DNA of 64,000 bases from Nitratireductor sp. ZSWI3 (lineage in GTDB: Bacteria > Pseudomonadota > Alphaproteobacteria > Rhizobiales > Rhizobiaceae): positions 43,388 to 107,387 of the forward strand of contig NZ_JANKOF010000006.1 of assembly GCF_024655565.1 (NCBI RefSeq), read 5' to 3'. Made by a program: the position numbers and the translations under genes. Every line of letters begins with the position of its first letter. Within the stretch, counting starts at the first letter, position 1. Below the pieces are notes generated by a model. It was not told the DNA's origin. It was given only the letters and a program-made list of their open reading frames with translations, and searched no databases. Shown here one piece after another: positions 1-8,218 of this stretch.

Positions 1-1
1 G

Positions 2-1345
2 GTGATCGGCTTCGTCATCTTCGGGTCGGTGCTGACGATCACCCGCGGCTCCGAATTCTTCATGGAGCTTGCCGCGGCCCTGCTCGGCCGCAGCCGCGGC
101 GGGCCGGCGAAGGTCGCCGTTCTCAGCAGCGGTATCCTCGGTTCGCTTTCCGGCAGCGTGATCTCCAACATCCTCACCATCGCGCCCTTTTCCATCCCGA
201 CGATGAAGCGGATCGGCTATCCGCCGGTCTATGCGGCGGCGATCGAGAGCTGCGCGTCGACGGGCGCAACGCTGATGCCGCCGGTGATGGGAACGGTCGC
301 CTTCATCATGGCCTCGTTCCTCGGCGTGCCCTATGCCGACATCGCCGCCGCCGCCTTCATCCCGGCCATGCTGTTCTACGCGGCGCTCATCTTCCAGGTC
401 GACATGTTCGCTGCGCGCAACGGCCTGAAAGGCGCGCCGGCGGAGGAGATTCCCGCCTTGCTGCCGACGCTGCTGCGCGGCTGGCCCTATCTGCTCGGGC
501 TTGTGGTGCTGGTCTATGTGCTGATGGTGCTGCGCCAGGAGACCTATTCGCCCTATGCCGCCTCGGCCGTGCTGCTGGCGGCGACGGCGTTCCGCTCGCA
601 CACGCGGCTGACGCTCGGCCGGGCGGTGCTCCTGCTTTTCGACATCGCCAAGAGCATCGCCGCTCTGGTGGCGGTTCTCGCCGGCATCGGCCTGATCGTC
701 GGCGGCCTGTCCTACACGGGTGTCGCGGGGGCCTTCTCACGCGAGCTGCTTCTTTATGCGGGTGGCAACGTCCCGCTGATGCTGATTGCCGGCGCGGTGA
801 CGAGCTTCATCCTCGGCATGGGGATGACCGTCAGCGCCTGCTACATCTTCCTGTCGATCCTTCTGGCGCCGGCGCTGATCGAGGCGGGCCTCAACCCGCT
901 CGCCAGCCATCTCTTCATCCTCTACTGGGGCATGCTGAGCTACATCACCCCGCCGGTCGCGCTTGCCGCGATCACGGCCGCCAGCATCGCCGGCTCGCCA
1001 CCGATGCGCACCGGCTTCTACGCCATGCGGCTGGGGGGCATCCTGTTCATCCTGCCCTTCATCTTCGTCTATGACCCCGCCCTGATCATGCACGGGAGCT
1101 GGCCCGCGGTGCTCAAAGCCGTCGTCTTCAGCATCGTTGCGATCTGGGCGATGACCACGGCGCTCGAAGGCTGGTTCTACGGCGGCGGCAGGCTCAATCC
1201 GGTGCTGCGGGTGGCGACCGGCGTCGCCGGCGTCCTGATCCTGCTGCCGGAGTTCTATACGAGCCTTGCCGGCTTCGTCGTGCTTGCCAGCGTGGCGGCG
1301 ATGATGGGGGTGTCGCTCGTCCGGCGGACGGAGGCGGCGCGATGA
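2..1345 (+). CDS. TRAP transporter large permease, 4TM/12TM fusion type (5'-truncated by window)
   Basis: This is the C-terminal 447 residues of a TRAP-type secondary carrier for an organic acid, acting in the inner membrane with a periplasmic binding protein outside the window. The remaining sequence is a string of hydrophobic segments with the DctM-type motif GSLSGSVISN near residue 48 and the stretch STGATLMPPVMG near residue 86. The same motifs occur in the fused DctQ-DctM permeases. The gene starts upstream of base 1, so the first codon here is not its start. It overlaps the CoA-transferase gene by ATGA, which argues for one operon and a substrate that is CoA-activated after uptake. The substrate itself is inferred from the neighbours. 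Confidence 0.88.
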   Translation: MIGFVIFGSVLTITRGSEFFMELAAALLGRSRGGPAKVAVLSSGILGSLSGSVISNILTIAPFSIPTMKRIGYPPVYAAAIESCASTGATLMPPVMGTVAFIMASFLGVPYADIAAAAFIPAMLFYAALIFQVDMFAARNGLKGAPAEEIPALLPTLLRGWPYLLGLVVLVYVLMVLRQETYSPYAASAVLLAATAFRSHTRLTLGRAVLLLFDIAKSIAALVAVLAGIGLIVGGLSYTGVAGAFSRELLLYAGGNVPLMLIAGAVTSFILGMGMTVSACYIFLSILLAPALIEAGLNPLASHLFILYWGMLSYITPPVALAAITAASIAGSPPMRTGFYAMRLGGILFILPFIFVYDPALIMHGSWPAVLKAVVFSIVAIWAMTTALEGWFYGGGRLNPVLRVATGVAGVLILLPEFYTSLAGFVVLASVAAMMGVSLVRRTEAAR

Positions 1346-2010
1346 TCGACAAGCGCGTGGCCGATCTTGCCGCCGCCGTCGCGCCGATTCACGACGGTGC
1401 GGCGGTGATGATCGGCGGCTTCGGAAGCGCCGGCATTCCCTACGGCCTGATCGATGCGCTGGTGGCGCACGGCGCCGGCGGCCTGACGATCATCTCCAAC
1501 AATGCGGGCGCCGGCGAGGAGGGCATATCGGCCCTGCTGCGCGAAGGGCGGGTCGCCAAGGTGATCTGCTCCTATCCACGCACGCCAGGCTCGATCTGGT
1601 TCGAGCGGCGCTACGAGGCAAAGGAGGTGGATCTGGAGATCGTGCCGCAGGGGACCCTGGCCGAACGCATTCGCGCTGCCGGGTCCGGGCTCGGCGGGTT
1701 CTTCACGCCGACCGCCTACGGGACCCGCCTCGCCGAGGGAAAGGAGACGAGGATGATCGATGGACGCGGCTATGTGTTCGAACAGCCGCTGCCCGCCGAT
1801 TTCGCGCTGATCAGGGCGGAGGCCGCGGATCGCTGGGGCAACCTGCGCTTCCACGCGACGGCGCGCAATTTCAATCCGGTGATGGCGATGGCCGCGCGGC
1901 ACACCATCGTCGAGGCCCGCCAGGTCCTCGACGGGCCGATGGAGCCGGAGGCGGTGGTGACACCCGGCATCTTCGTGAAATCCGTGGCCCGCTATGCGGT
2001 GCGCCCATGA
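1342..2010 (+). CDS. Family I CoA-transferase, subunit A (3-oxoacid/dicarboxylate type)
   Basis: Alpha subunit of a two-subunit CoA-transferase of the ScoA/PcaI family, 222 residues as usual. The glycine-rich GGFGSAGIP near residue 27 and the SNNAGAGEEG segment near residue 53 are typical of the CoA-binding fold. It overlaps the permease upstream and subunit B downstream by four bases each, so the three genes are translationally coupled. Family knowledge says such enzymes move CoA from succinyl-CoA to an acid. Given the lyase, hydratase and PrpD genes facing it, I infer activation of an itaconate- or mesaconate-like C5 acid. A 3-oxoadipate or acetoacetate transferase cannot be excluded by sequence reading. 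Confidence 0.85.
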   Translation: MIDKRVADLAAAVAPIHDGAAVMIGGFGSAGIPYGLIDALVAHGAGGLTIISNNAGAGEEGISALLREGRVAKVICSYPRTPGSIWFERRYEAKEVDLEIVPQGTLAERIRAAGSGLGGFFTPTAYGTRLAEGKETRMIDGRGYVFEQPLPADFALIRAEAADRWGNLRFHATARNFNPVMAMAARHTIVEARQVLDGPMEPEAVVTPGIFVKSVARYAVRP

Positions 2011-2642
2011 TCCGGCTGAGCGACGACGATGTGGCGCGGCGGCTCGCCCGGGACATCCCGGACGGCGCCTATGTCAACCTCGGCATCGGCATGCCGAACC
2101 GTGTCGCCTCCTTCGTTCCCGAGGGGCGCGAGGTCATGTACCAGACCGAAAACGGTCTTCTGGGCGTCGGCCCGGCCCCGGACGCGGGGATGGCGGACCC
2201 CGAACTGATCGACGCCTCGAAGAAACTGGTGACCACGATCCCAGGCTCGGCTTTCTTCGATCATCCCACCAGCTTCGGCATGATGCGGGGCGGGCACTTG
2301 GACATCGCCGTGCTCGGCGCCTACCAGGTCGCCGAAAACGGCGATCTGGCGAACTGGGCGACGCTCGACGACAACTATCCGCCGGCGGTCGGCGGGGCGA
2401 TGGACCTGGTGGTCGGCGTGCCCAGGATCTACATCATCATGCGCCATGTGAACCGCGACGGCTCGCCGAAGCTTCTCGAAAAATGCACCTATCCGCTGAC
2501 CGGGCTCGGCGTGGTGAGCCGCGTCTATACGGACCTTGCCGTGCTCGACGTGACGGCGGACGGCTTCCGGCTGGTCGAACTCGCACCCGGCAACAGCTTT
2601 GAGGACGTGCAGTCGGTGACCGGTGCGAGGATCGCCGCCTGA
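2007..2642 (+). CDS. Family I CoA-transferase, subunit B
   Basis: Beta subunit, 211 residues, carrying the catalytic glutamate in the motif TENGLLGVGP near residue 47, where the covalent glutamyl-CoA intermediate forms in this family. The N-terminal GAYVNLGIGMPNRVA motif is also characteristic. It starts inside the stop of subunit A (ATGA overlap). Its stop lies 15 bases from the stop of the hydratase gene on the other strand, so the two halves of the catabolic cluster converge here. No obvious T-tailed hairpin separates them. Confidence 0.87.
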   Translation: MIRLSDDDVARRLARDIPDGAYVNLGIGMPNRVASFVPEGREVMYQTENGLLGVGPAPDAGMADPELIDASKKLVTTIPGSAFFDHPTSFGMMRGGHLDIAVLGAYQVAENGDLANWATLDDNYPPAVGGAMDLVVGVPRIYIIMRHVNRDGSPKLLEKCTYPLTGLGVVSRVYTDLAVLDVTADGFRLVELAPGNSFEDVQSVTGARIAA

Positions 2643-2657
2643 GGGGCGCTGGAGCCG

Positions 2658-3521
2658 TTACAGGACGGCGGCCGCGGTCATCGTCGTCTGGCCGGCCGCG
2701 TTCGAGACCCACAGGTCGAGCGGAGCGCCACGCCCGGCATTGACCGTGAAGGGCTGACCGTCGAAGAGGGGAGCGACCCCGCGGAAGGCGAAGCTGGCGG
2801 GATAGGCGCCGCCGTTCTCCTGCCGGGCAAGATGCAGCAGCAGGGTCGCCTGCAGCGGCCCATGCACGATCAACCCCGGATATCCCTCCACGTTGCGGCA
2901 GTAATCCCGGTCGTAATGGATCCGATGGCCGTTGAAGGTGACGGCGGAGTAGCGCAGCAGGAGAACGGGATCGGCTGCGACCGTGATCTGCCGGTCGGCC
3001 CTGCGCGGCGGGGACGGTTCAGGCGGCGCCTTCGGTGCGTCGGGCGCGCTCTCCAGCGGCCGGTAGACGATGTCGTGCCGCTCGCGCAGAGAGAGGCCGC
3101 GCGGCGTCTCGTAGGTGTGCAGCACCTCGACGAAGCAAAGCGGGCCCGACCGGCCCGACTTCACCGACACGTCCTCGATCCGCGACGTGCGGCGCACCCG
3201 GTCGCCGACCCTGAAGTCGCCGCTGAACCACAGTTCGCCGCCCGCCCACATGCGCCGGGGATAGGGGACCGGCGGCAGGAAATCCCCGCGCGCCGGGTGC
3301 CCGTCAGGACCCAGCCCAGACATCGGCACGATGTCGGGGCAGAGGCACCAGTGGATCGCCGTCGGCGCGGCAGCGCCGTCGCGGAAATCGACGGGTTCGT
3401 CGAGCACGGCGGCGAGGCTTGCGGCGAGCCGCGGCGTGATCGTGTCCTCGACGATCCGCTCCCTGCCGATCCAGCCGCGCAGGTGCCCGATGTCGATGTC
3501 GGAGGGAGCCGTGTCGTCCAT
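2658..3521 (-). CDS. Hot-dog fold acyl-CoA hydratase (mesaconyl-C4-CoA/itaconyl-CoA hydratase-like)
   Basis: A 287-residue double hot-dog protein of the FAS1 dehydratase/HTD2 group, which contains mesaconyl-C4-CoA hydratase and the itaconyl-CoA hydratase Ich of Pseudomonas. The MaoC-like segment FNGHRIHYDRDY near residue 215 holds the catalytic Asp/His region, followed by GLIVHGPLQATLLL. I chose the ATG at 3521 because AGGACG precedes it and because it lies 10 bases after the dehydrogenase stop; an upstream in-frame start would overlap that gene. Likely role is hydration of the C5 enoyl-CoA to citramalyl-CoA for the CitE-like lyase. The exact substrate is inferred from context. Confidence 0.8.
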   Translation of the reverse strand: MDDTAPSDIDIGHLRGWIGRERIVEDTITPRLAASLAAVLDEPVDFRDGAAAPTAIHWCLCPDIVPMSGLGPDGHPARGDFLPPVPYPRRMWAGGELWFSGDFRVGDRVRRTSRIEDVSVKSGRSGPLCFVEVLHTYETPRGLSLRERHDIVYRPLESAPDAPKAPPEPSPPRRADRQITVAADPVLLLRYSAVTFNGHRIHYDRDYCRNVEGYPGLIVHGPLQATLLLHLARQENGGAYPASFAFRGVAPLFDGQPFTVNAGRGAPLDLWVSNAAGQTTMTAAAVL

Positions 3522-3531
3522 GTGCGGCGTC

Positions 3532-4704
3532 CTAATAGGAGCGCGGCATGCCGAGCACATGCTCGGCGATGAAGCTCAGGATCAGGTTGGTCGAGATGGG
3601 CGCCACCTGGTAGAGCCGCGTCTCGCGGAACTTGCGCTCGATGTCGTACTCCTCGGCGAAGCCGAAGCCGCCATGCGTCTGCACGCAGGCCTCCGCCGCC
3701 GCCCATGAGGCCTCGGCGGCCAGCATCTTGGCGATGTTGGCTTCCTCGCCGCATGGCTCGCCGGCTTCATAGCGCCGGGCCGCTTCGTGCACCATCAGCT
3801 CGGCCGCGCGCATCTGCGCATGCGCCCTGGCGATCGGAAACTGGATGCCCTGGTTCTGGCCGATCGGACGGCCGAAGACCACGCGCTCGCAGGCATAGTT
3901 CCGCGCCTTGTCGATGAACCATTTCGCGTCGCCGATGCATTCAGCACCGATCAGGATGCGCTCGGCGTTCATGCCCGACAGGATGTAGCGGAAGCCCTTG
4001 CCTTCCTCGCCGATCAGGTTGCGGGCCGGCACCCGCACATTCTCGAAGAACACCTCCGTCGTCGCATGGTTCATCATGGTTCGGATCGGCCGGATCGTGA
4101 GGCCGGCGGACTTCGCCTCGTTCATGTCGAGGATGAAGACCGACAGCCCGTCGGTCTTCTTGGCCACCTGATCGCGCGGCGTGGTGCGGGCGAGGAGCAG
4201 CATCAGATCGGAATGCTCGGCGCGGGAGGTCCAGATCTTCTGCCCGTTGACCACGTACTCGTCGCCCTCGCGGCGAGCGGTCGTGCGCAGCGACGTGGTG
4301 TCCGTTCCGCTGGTCGGCTCGGTCACGCCGAAGGCCTGCAGACGCAGCTCGCCGCTGGCGATGCGCGGCAGATATTCGCGTTTCTGCTCCTCCGAGCCGT
4401 GGCGCAGGATGGCGCCCATGATGTACATCTGCGCGTGGCAGGCCCCGCCATTGCCGCCGGCGCGCTGGATCTCTTCCAGGATCGCCGCCGCGCCCGAAAG
4501 CGGCAGGCCGGCCCCGCCATATTCCTCGGGAATGAGCGCGGCAAGATAACCGGCGTCGGTGAGCGCCTGGACGAACTCCGTGGGATAGGCGTTGTCGCGC
4601 TCGAGCCGCTGCCAGTATTCGCCTGGAAAATCGGCGCAGAGCTTGGCGACTTCCTCGCGGATGTCACGGTAATCGGTTGCGGCAAAACTCATCTGATCGT
4701 TCAT
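3532..4704 (-). CDS. Acyl-CoA dehydrogenase
   Basis: FAD-dependent acyl-CoA dehydrogenase of 390 residues, with the family signature QAFGVTEPTSGTDTTSL near residue 128 and the C-terminal QTHGGFGFAEEYDIERKFRE. The ATG at 4704 follows a strong GGAGGCGCGAGG ribosome-binding site; the longer open frame upstream has no such site. It is first of two closely spaced genes with the hydratase. A homologous dehydrogenase sits in the Pseudomonas itaconate cluster, but its step there is not clear to me, so the substrate is left open. Confidence 0.88.
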   Translation of the reverse strand: MNDQMSFAATDYRDIREEVAKLCADFPGEYWQRLERDNAYPTEFVQALTDAGYLAALIPEEYGGAGLPLSGAAAILEEIQRAGGNGGACHAQMYIMGAILRHGSEEQKREYLPRIASGELRLQAFGVTEPTSGTDTTSLRTTARREGDEYVVNGQKIWTSRAEHSDLMLLLARTTPRDQVAKKTDGLSVFILDMNEAKSAGLTIRPIRTMMNHATTEVFFENVRVPARNLIGEEGKGFRYILSGMNAERILIGAECIGDAKWFIDKARNYACERVVFGRPIGQNQGIQFPIARAHAQMRAAELMVHEAARRYEAGEPCGEEANIAKMLAAEASWAAAEACVQTHGGFGFAEEYDIERKFRETRLYQVAPISTNLILSFIAEHVLGMPRSY

Positions 4705-4774
4705 CCTCGCGCCTCCCGCACGGGCGCAGCCGTCAAGGCCCGCCACATCGCAGACGACGTTAGAGAGGCCTGGG

Positions 4775-4809
4775 TATATCGGCAAATATAGAATGGATGC
4801 ACCATCTAT
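4775..4809 (-). promoter_or_regulatory. Candidate LysR-type dyads upstream of the acyl-CoA dehydrogenase
   Basis: The 119-base gap between the PrpD and dehydrogenase genes holds AT-rich dyads in otherwise GC-rich sequence. TATAT at 4775-4779 faces ATATA at 4786-4790. The stretch 4788-4809 has TGG and CCA around a five-base centre within flanking ATAGA/TCTAT. The geometry resembles LysR-type sites. It suggests that the dehydrogenase-hydratase pair has its own promoter under the same regulator. This is inference from symmetry only. Confidence 0.35.
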
Positions 4810-4823
4810 ATCAAAAAGTTCTA

Positions 4824-6197
4824 TCAGTCGCGCAGCGCGCGCAGCGTGGGCATGTCGACGAGCCCGGCCAGACGCTCATGCAGTCCGGCCGCGCCGTCGT
4901 TGAGGACCGGGCGGGCAAGGGTCATGAACTTGGCCGCGAGCGCTTCGGCCGTCGGGAAGGTCTCGGGCTCGCCGGACGGATCGGGGATGCGGCGGGTGAC
5001 GGTTCCCTGCCGTGTCGAAAGCTTCAACGTTGCGCCGAACGGATGGCGCAGGCCTTCGAGGCTCTCGTCGCGGACGACGTCGATGCGGTCGCACAAGGCG
5101 TCGATCTCGGCCCGTGCGAGCAATGCGTAGTCGTCCCAGCCGAAGCGGCCGAGCGTGAGCGCCACGGCGGCGGCGAAGGGCATCGAGAACTGGCCCTCGA
5201 CGATGCTCCCGGCACGGCGTTTTTCCGACAGAGGGGCGCCCGTCAGCGTGATGCCGTTGCGATGCAGGCCGACGGTGACGGCCTGCACCTCGTCCGCGAC
5301 GAGCCCGAGTTCCGAGCGCAGGGCGATCAGCCCGTCGACGGCGGCATGGGTGTAGCGGCAGGCGGGATAGGGCTTCAGCCCGATCTTCATCGTTTCCCAG
5401 ACGGAGCCGAGCCCGGCAATGGCGCGCTCGGGGTCCGCACCGTCGGTGTAGCCGACAAGGAGGCCGTGCTTGCCTTCGATGGCTTCAGCGGCGCCGACAA
5501 AGCCTTCCCGCGCCAGGGAGGCCGCGATGAGCCCGTTCATCGCCGCGGCGCCGACTTGGTAGCGCTTGTTCCAGGCGCCGTTGACGAGAAACTGCAGCGA
5601 ACCGGCCGCCTGGCTGGCGGCCACGCCGAAAGCCGAGGCGATCTCCCCGGCGGACAGGCCGAAGATCCGGCCCGCCGCCGCAGCGGCCCCGAAGACGCCT
5701 GCCGTCGCGGTCGGATGGAAGCCGCGCGCGTAATGGGCGGTGGGGTCGAGAGCATTGGCGATGCGCAGCATCACCTCATAGCCTGCGACGATGGCCGTCA
5801 GCGTGTCCCGGCCGCTGGCACCGGTCATCTCGGCGGCGGCAAGCGCCGCGGGAACGACCGGAGCGCTCGGATGGGTGGAACTGTCGGAATGCGTGTCGTC
5901 GAAATCGAGCGAATGGCCGAGCATGCCGTTGAACAGGGCGGCGGTCGGCGGAGCGTAGCGCCGGTTGAAGCCGAAGACGGTGGCCTCGCCCGGTCCGTCC
6001 ATGCCGAGGCGCGCCGCCATGGCAAGCAGCGCCGGCGTCGAATTGGCCTCGGCGCCGGCACGCACGATGCTGCCGATCAGGTCGATCGTCAGGTCGCGCG
6101 CCCGCAGGGGAACCTCCGTCGGCAGATCGTCAAACCGCAGCGACGCCGCGAATCCGGCGAGCTGTTGCGTGACCGCAGGAGGGTTTTTTGCATTCAT
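4824..6197 (-). CDS. MmgE/PrpD family protein
   Basis: A 457-residue MmgE/PrpD-fold protein, the family of 2-methylcitrate dehydratase and cis-aconitate decarboxylase. Recognisable stretches include HSLDFDDTHSDSSTHPSAPV near residue 85 and the KPYPACRYTHAAVDG segment near residue 275. The ATG at 6197 overlaps the stop of the CoA-ester lyase gene (ATGA), which fixes the start against a much longer open frame. A PrpD-family gene also occurs in the P. aeruginosa itaconate cluster, so its presence supports that assignment. Whether it dehydrates, isomerises or decarboxylates a C5/C6 acid cannot be told here. Confidence 0.85.
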   Translation of the reverse strand: MNAKNPPAVTQQLAGFAASLRFDDLPTEVPLRARDLTIDLIGSIVRAGAEANSTPALLAMAARLGMDGPGEATVFGFNRRYAPPTAALFNGMLGHSLDFDDTHSDSSTHPSAPVVPAALAAAEMTGASGRDTLTAIVAGYEVMLRIANALDPTAHYARGFHPTATAGVFGAAAAAGRIFGLSAGEIASAFGVAASQAAGSLQFLVNGAWNKRYQVGAAAMNGLIAASLAREGFVGAAEAIEGKHGLLVGYTDGADPERAIAGLGSVWETMKIGLKPYPACRYTHAAVDGLIALRSELGLVADEVQAVTVGLHRNGITLTGAPLSEKRRAGSIVEGQFSMPFAAAVALTLGRFGWDDYALLARAEIDALCDRIDVVRDESLEGLRHPFGATLKLSTRQGTVTRRIPDPSGEPETFPTAEALAAKFMTLARPVLNDGAAGLHERLAGLVDMPTLRALRD

Positions 6198-7015
6198 CTC
6201 GCACCGGCCTCGGCTCGTCGCACAATCTGTTCGGCCCGCCTGATGACGGGCGCATCGACCATCGTCCCGTTGACCTTGGCGGCGCCGCCCCCATGCGGGA
6301 CCGCCGCAAGGATGCTCCGCGCCCAGTCGAGCTCGGCCGGGCCGGGAGTGAAGGCCCGCCGGGCCGGCGCGATCTGCCGCGGATGGATGAGCAACTTGCC
6401 CGTCATGCCGAGGGACAGCGCGTGGCGGCAATCGTCCGCCAGAGCTTCAGCATCGTCAATGGCGACGGTCACGCCATCGAGCGGCGCCGGCCGGCCGGCG
6501 GCCCTTGCGGCGATCACCAGCATGCTGCGCGCGCACAGGAGGGCTTCGCGCGTGTGGCCGGCACCGATGTCGGCCGCATAGTCGATGGAGCCGAAGGCGA
6601 GCCGCGCCGCGATGCCGGCAAACTCGGCGACCGCGTGAAGGCCGCGCGCCGTCTCGACGAGGGCGATCACCGGATGACCGCTTGCCGCGGCAGCGCGCGA
6701 GACCTCCTCCGCCGTTTCCGCTTTCGGCAGCATGATCGCGGTGAGCGGAAGGTCGGCACAGGCCGCAAGATCGTCCCGATGCCAAGCGGTTCCGGCGGCG
6801 TTCACCCGCACGAGGATCGGCACACCGAGCCGCGCGGGGCCGAGCGCGGCGGCAAGGCCCGACCGGGCACCCGGCTTTGCGGCGGGGGCGACCGCATCCT
6901 CGAGGTCGACGATGACCGCGTCGGGCCGGGCCGCCGCCGCCTTCGGGATCCGCTCGGCGCGGTCGGCGGGCACGAACAGGGGCAGGCACATCGTGTCGAG
7001 CGCTGTGCGGGGCAA
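6194..7015 (-). CDS. HpcH/HpaI (CitE-like) CoA-ester lyase, probable citramalyl-CoA lyase
   Basis: A TIM-barrel CoA-ester lyase of 273 residues. It shows the family hallmarks CLPLFVPADRAERIPKA near the N-terminus, DAVIVDLEDAVAP near residue 32 and ALVETARGLHAV near residue 115, where the Mg-binding Glu and Asp lie, plus GKLLIHPRQIAPA near residue 210. I chose TTG at 7015 because a perfect AAGGAGG lies five bases upstream; no ATG has a comparable site. Family members cleave citramalyl-CoA to acetyl-CoA and pyruvate or malyl-CoA to glyoxylate. With hydratase and CoA-transferase nearby, citramalyl-CoA is the best guess. First gene of the minus-strand operon, controlled from the LysR intergenic region. 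Confidence 0.83.
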   Translation of the reverse strand: MPRTALDTMCLPLFVPADRAERIPKAAAARPDAVIVDLEDAVAPAAKPGARSGLAAALGPARLGVPILVRVNAAGTAWHRDDLAACADLPLTAIMLPKAETAEEVSRAAAASGHPVIALVETARGLHAVAEFAGIAARLAFGSIDYAADIGAGHTREALLCARSMLVIAARAAGRPAPLDGVTVAIDDAEALADDCRHALSLGMTGKLLIHPRQIAPARRAFTPGPAELDWARSILAAVPHGGGAAKVNGTMVDAPVIRRAEQIVRRAEAGAR

Positions 7016-7092
7016 GCTCTCCTCCTTGAATTCACCGGGCGAGAATGGCCGCGCGAGGAGGGAAGGGGAAATAGGGATTTGCGTTCCCGGCC

Positions 7093-7164
7093 ATAGCATG
7101 AAGCTATAACCGTGGCGGCCGGCAGGTTTGAACCGCTGCCGGGTTGGTTATATGCTGCACATAT
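7093..7164. promoter_or_regulatory. Divergent control region with two T-N11-A LysR boxes
   Basis: The 191 bases between the lyase and LysR genes hold two perfect five-base dyads with five-base centres. ATAGC (7093-7097) faces GCTAT (7103-7107), and ATATG (7150-7154) faces CATAT (7160-7164). Both satisfy the T-N11-A rule for LysR-type regulators. Their placement between a LysR gene and the operon it points away from is the classical arrangement for an activator and its autoregulation. Confidence 0.6.
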
Positions 7165-7206
7165 GGCTTTACGACGACATATAATTCATTTCTATCGGGG
7201 GCGTTC

Positions 7207-8178
7207 TTGGACCTGAGGCAGTTGCGCTACTTCGTGGCCATCGTCGAGCAGGGATCGTTCTCCAGGGCCGCGCAGGTGCTGAACGTGGCTCAGCCGGCGC
7301 TCAGCGCCCATGTGCGCAACATGGAGGCCGATCTGGGGATGCGGCTCCTCTTCCGCAGCGCGCAAGGGGTGGTGCCGACGGAGGCGGGAGCGACGATGCT
7401 GCGCAACGCCCGGCTCATCATCGACCAGGTGGCGACGGCGGAAGCGGAGATCCGCGGGCACGCCGCGGAGCCGCAGGGCGAGGTGCGGATCGGCATTCCC
7501 GGCACGATCAGCCAGAAGCTTGCCGTCCCGTTGATCCTCGCCGTTCGCACGCGCTATCCCGGCATCAAGCTGCGCATCGCCGAGGCGATGAGCGGTTTCG
7601 TTCTCGACTGGCTGAGGGCCGGGCATGTCGACCTGGCGATTCTCTATATGCCGGCGGTGGACAGGGGCCTGGCGTCGGAACGCCTGTTCGTCGAGGAACT
7701 GTGCCTGTTGGGGCCGGCTCGTCCGAAAACCGGGCTGCGGACGCCCGGAGGGCCATCGGTCGATTTTTCGGCGGTGGCGGAACTCCCCCTGATCCTACCG
7801 GGACAGGCGCACGGCCTGCGCCAGATGCTGGAAAGACTGGCGGTTGCGCGCAACGTGACGCTCAACAGCGAACTGGACGTCGATTCCTATGCCGCGATCA
7901 AGGACCTGGTCGCGCGCGGCCTCGGCTTCTCTATCCTGCCTCTGCATGCGGTGGCGAGCGAGGTGACGGCGGAGCGCCTGCGGTGCTGGTCGATCGTCGA
8001 CCCCGTCATACAGCGCGAAGTGCATCTCGTGCGGCCGTCCGACCGGCCGGTGCCGCGCGCCGTATCGGTGGTCGAAAGCCTGTGCCGGGAAGTCCTGCTC
8101 TCCCTGGTCGCCGAGGGCGCATGGGACGGCGCGGGCAATGTCGCCCCGGAGAAAGTGTCGACCACCTCCGCGGAATGA
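7207..8178 (+). CDS. LysR family transcriptional regulator (RipR-like position)
   Basis: A 323-residue LysR regulator. The N-terminal winged helix-turn-helix reads DLRQLRYFVAIVEQGSFSRA and continues with QPALSAHVRNMEADLG; the rest is a periplasmic-binding-like effector domain. I prefer TTG at 7207, preceded by a run of G, because it gives the canonical LysR N-terminus; the longer frame adds 21 residues without homology. It is divergent from the lyase operon, with two T-N11-A boxes between, so it probably senses a pathway acid or CoA ester. A LysR gene (RipR) has the same position in the Pseudomonas itaconate cluster. An IS element lies 40 bases past its stop. Confidence 0.85.
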   Translation: MDLRQLRYFVAIVEQGSFSRAAQVLNVAQPALSAHVRNMEADLGMRLLFRSAQGVVPTEAGATMLRNARLIIDQVATAEAEIRGHAAEPQGEVRIGIPGTISQKLAVPLILAVRTRYPGIKLRIAEAMSGFVLDWLRAGHVDLAILYMPAVDRGLASERLFVEELCLLGPARPKTGLRTPGGPSVDFSAVAELPLILPGQAHGLRQMLERLAVARNVTLNSELDVDSYAAIKDLVARGLGFSILPLHAVASEVTAERLRCWSIVDPVIQREVHLVRPSDRPVPRAVSVVESLCREVLLSLVAEGAWDGAGNVAPEKVSTTSAE

Positions 8179-8218
8179 AATCCAAGCCATGTGCCGGAAA
8201 TGGAGCGGTGAGCGACCC

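Noticed and set aside
4797..6581. 594-codon plus-strand open frame opposite the PrpD and lyase genes
   Set aside because: It is antisense to genes with clear family motifs. High GC at third positions produces long empty frames on the opposite strand, and its product has no recognisable domain.
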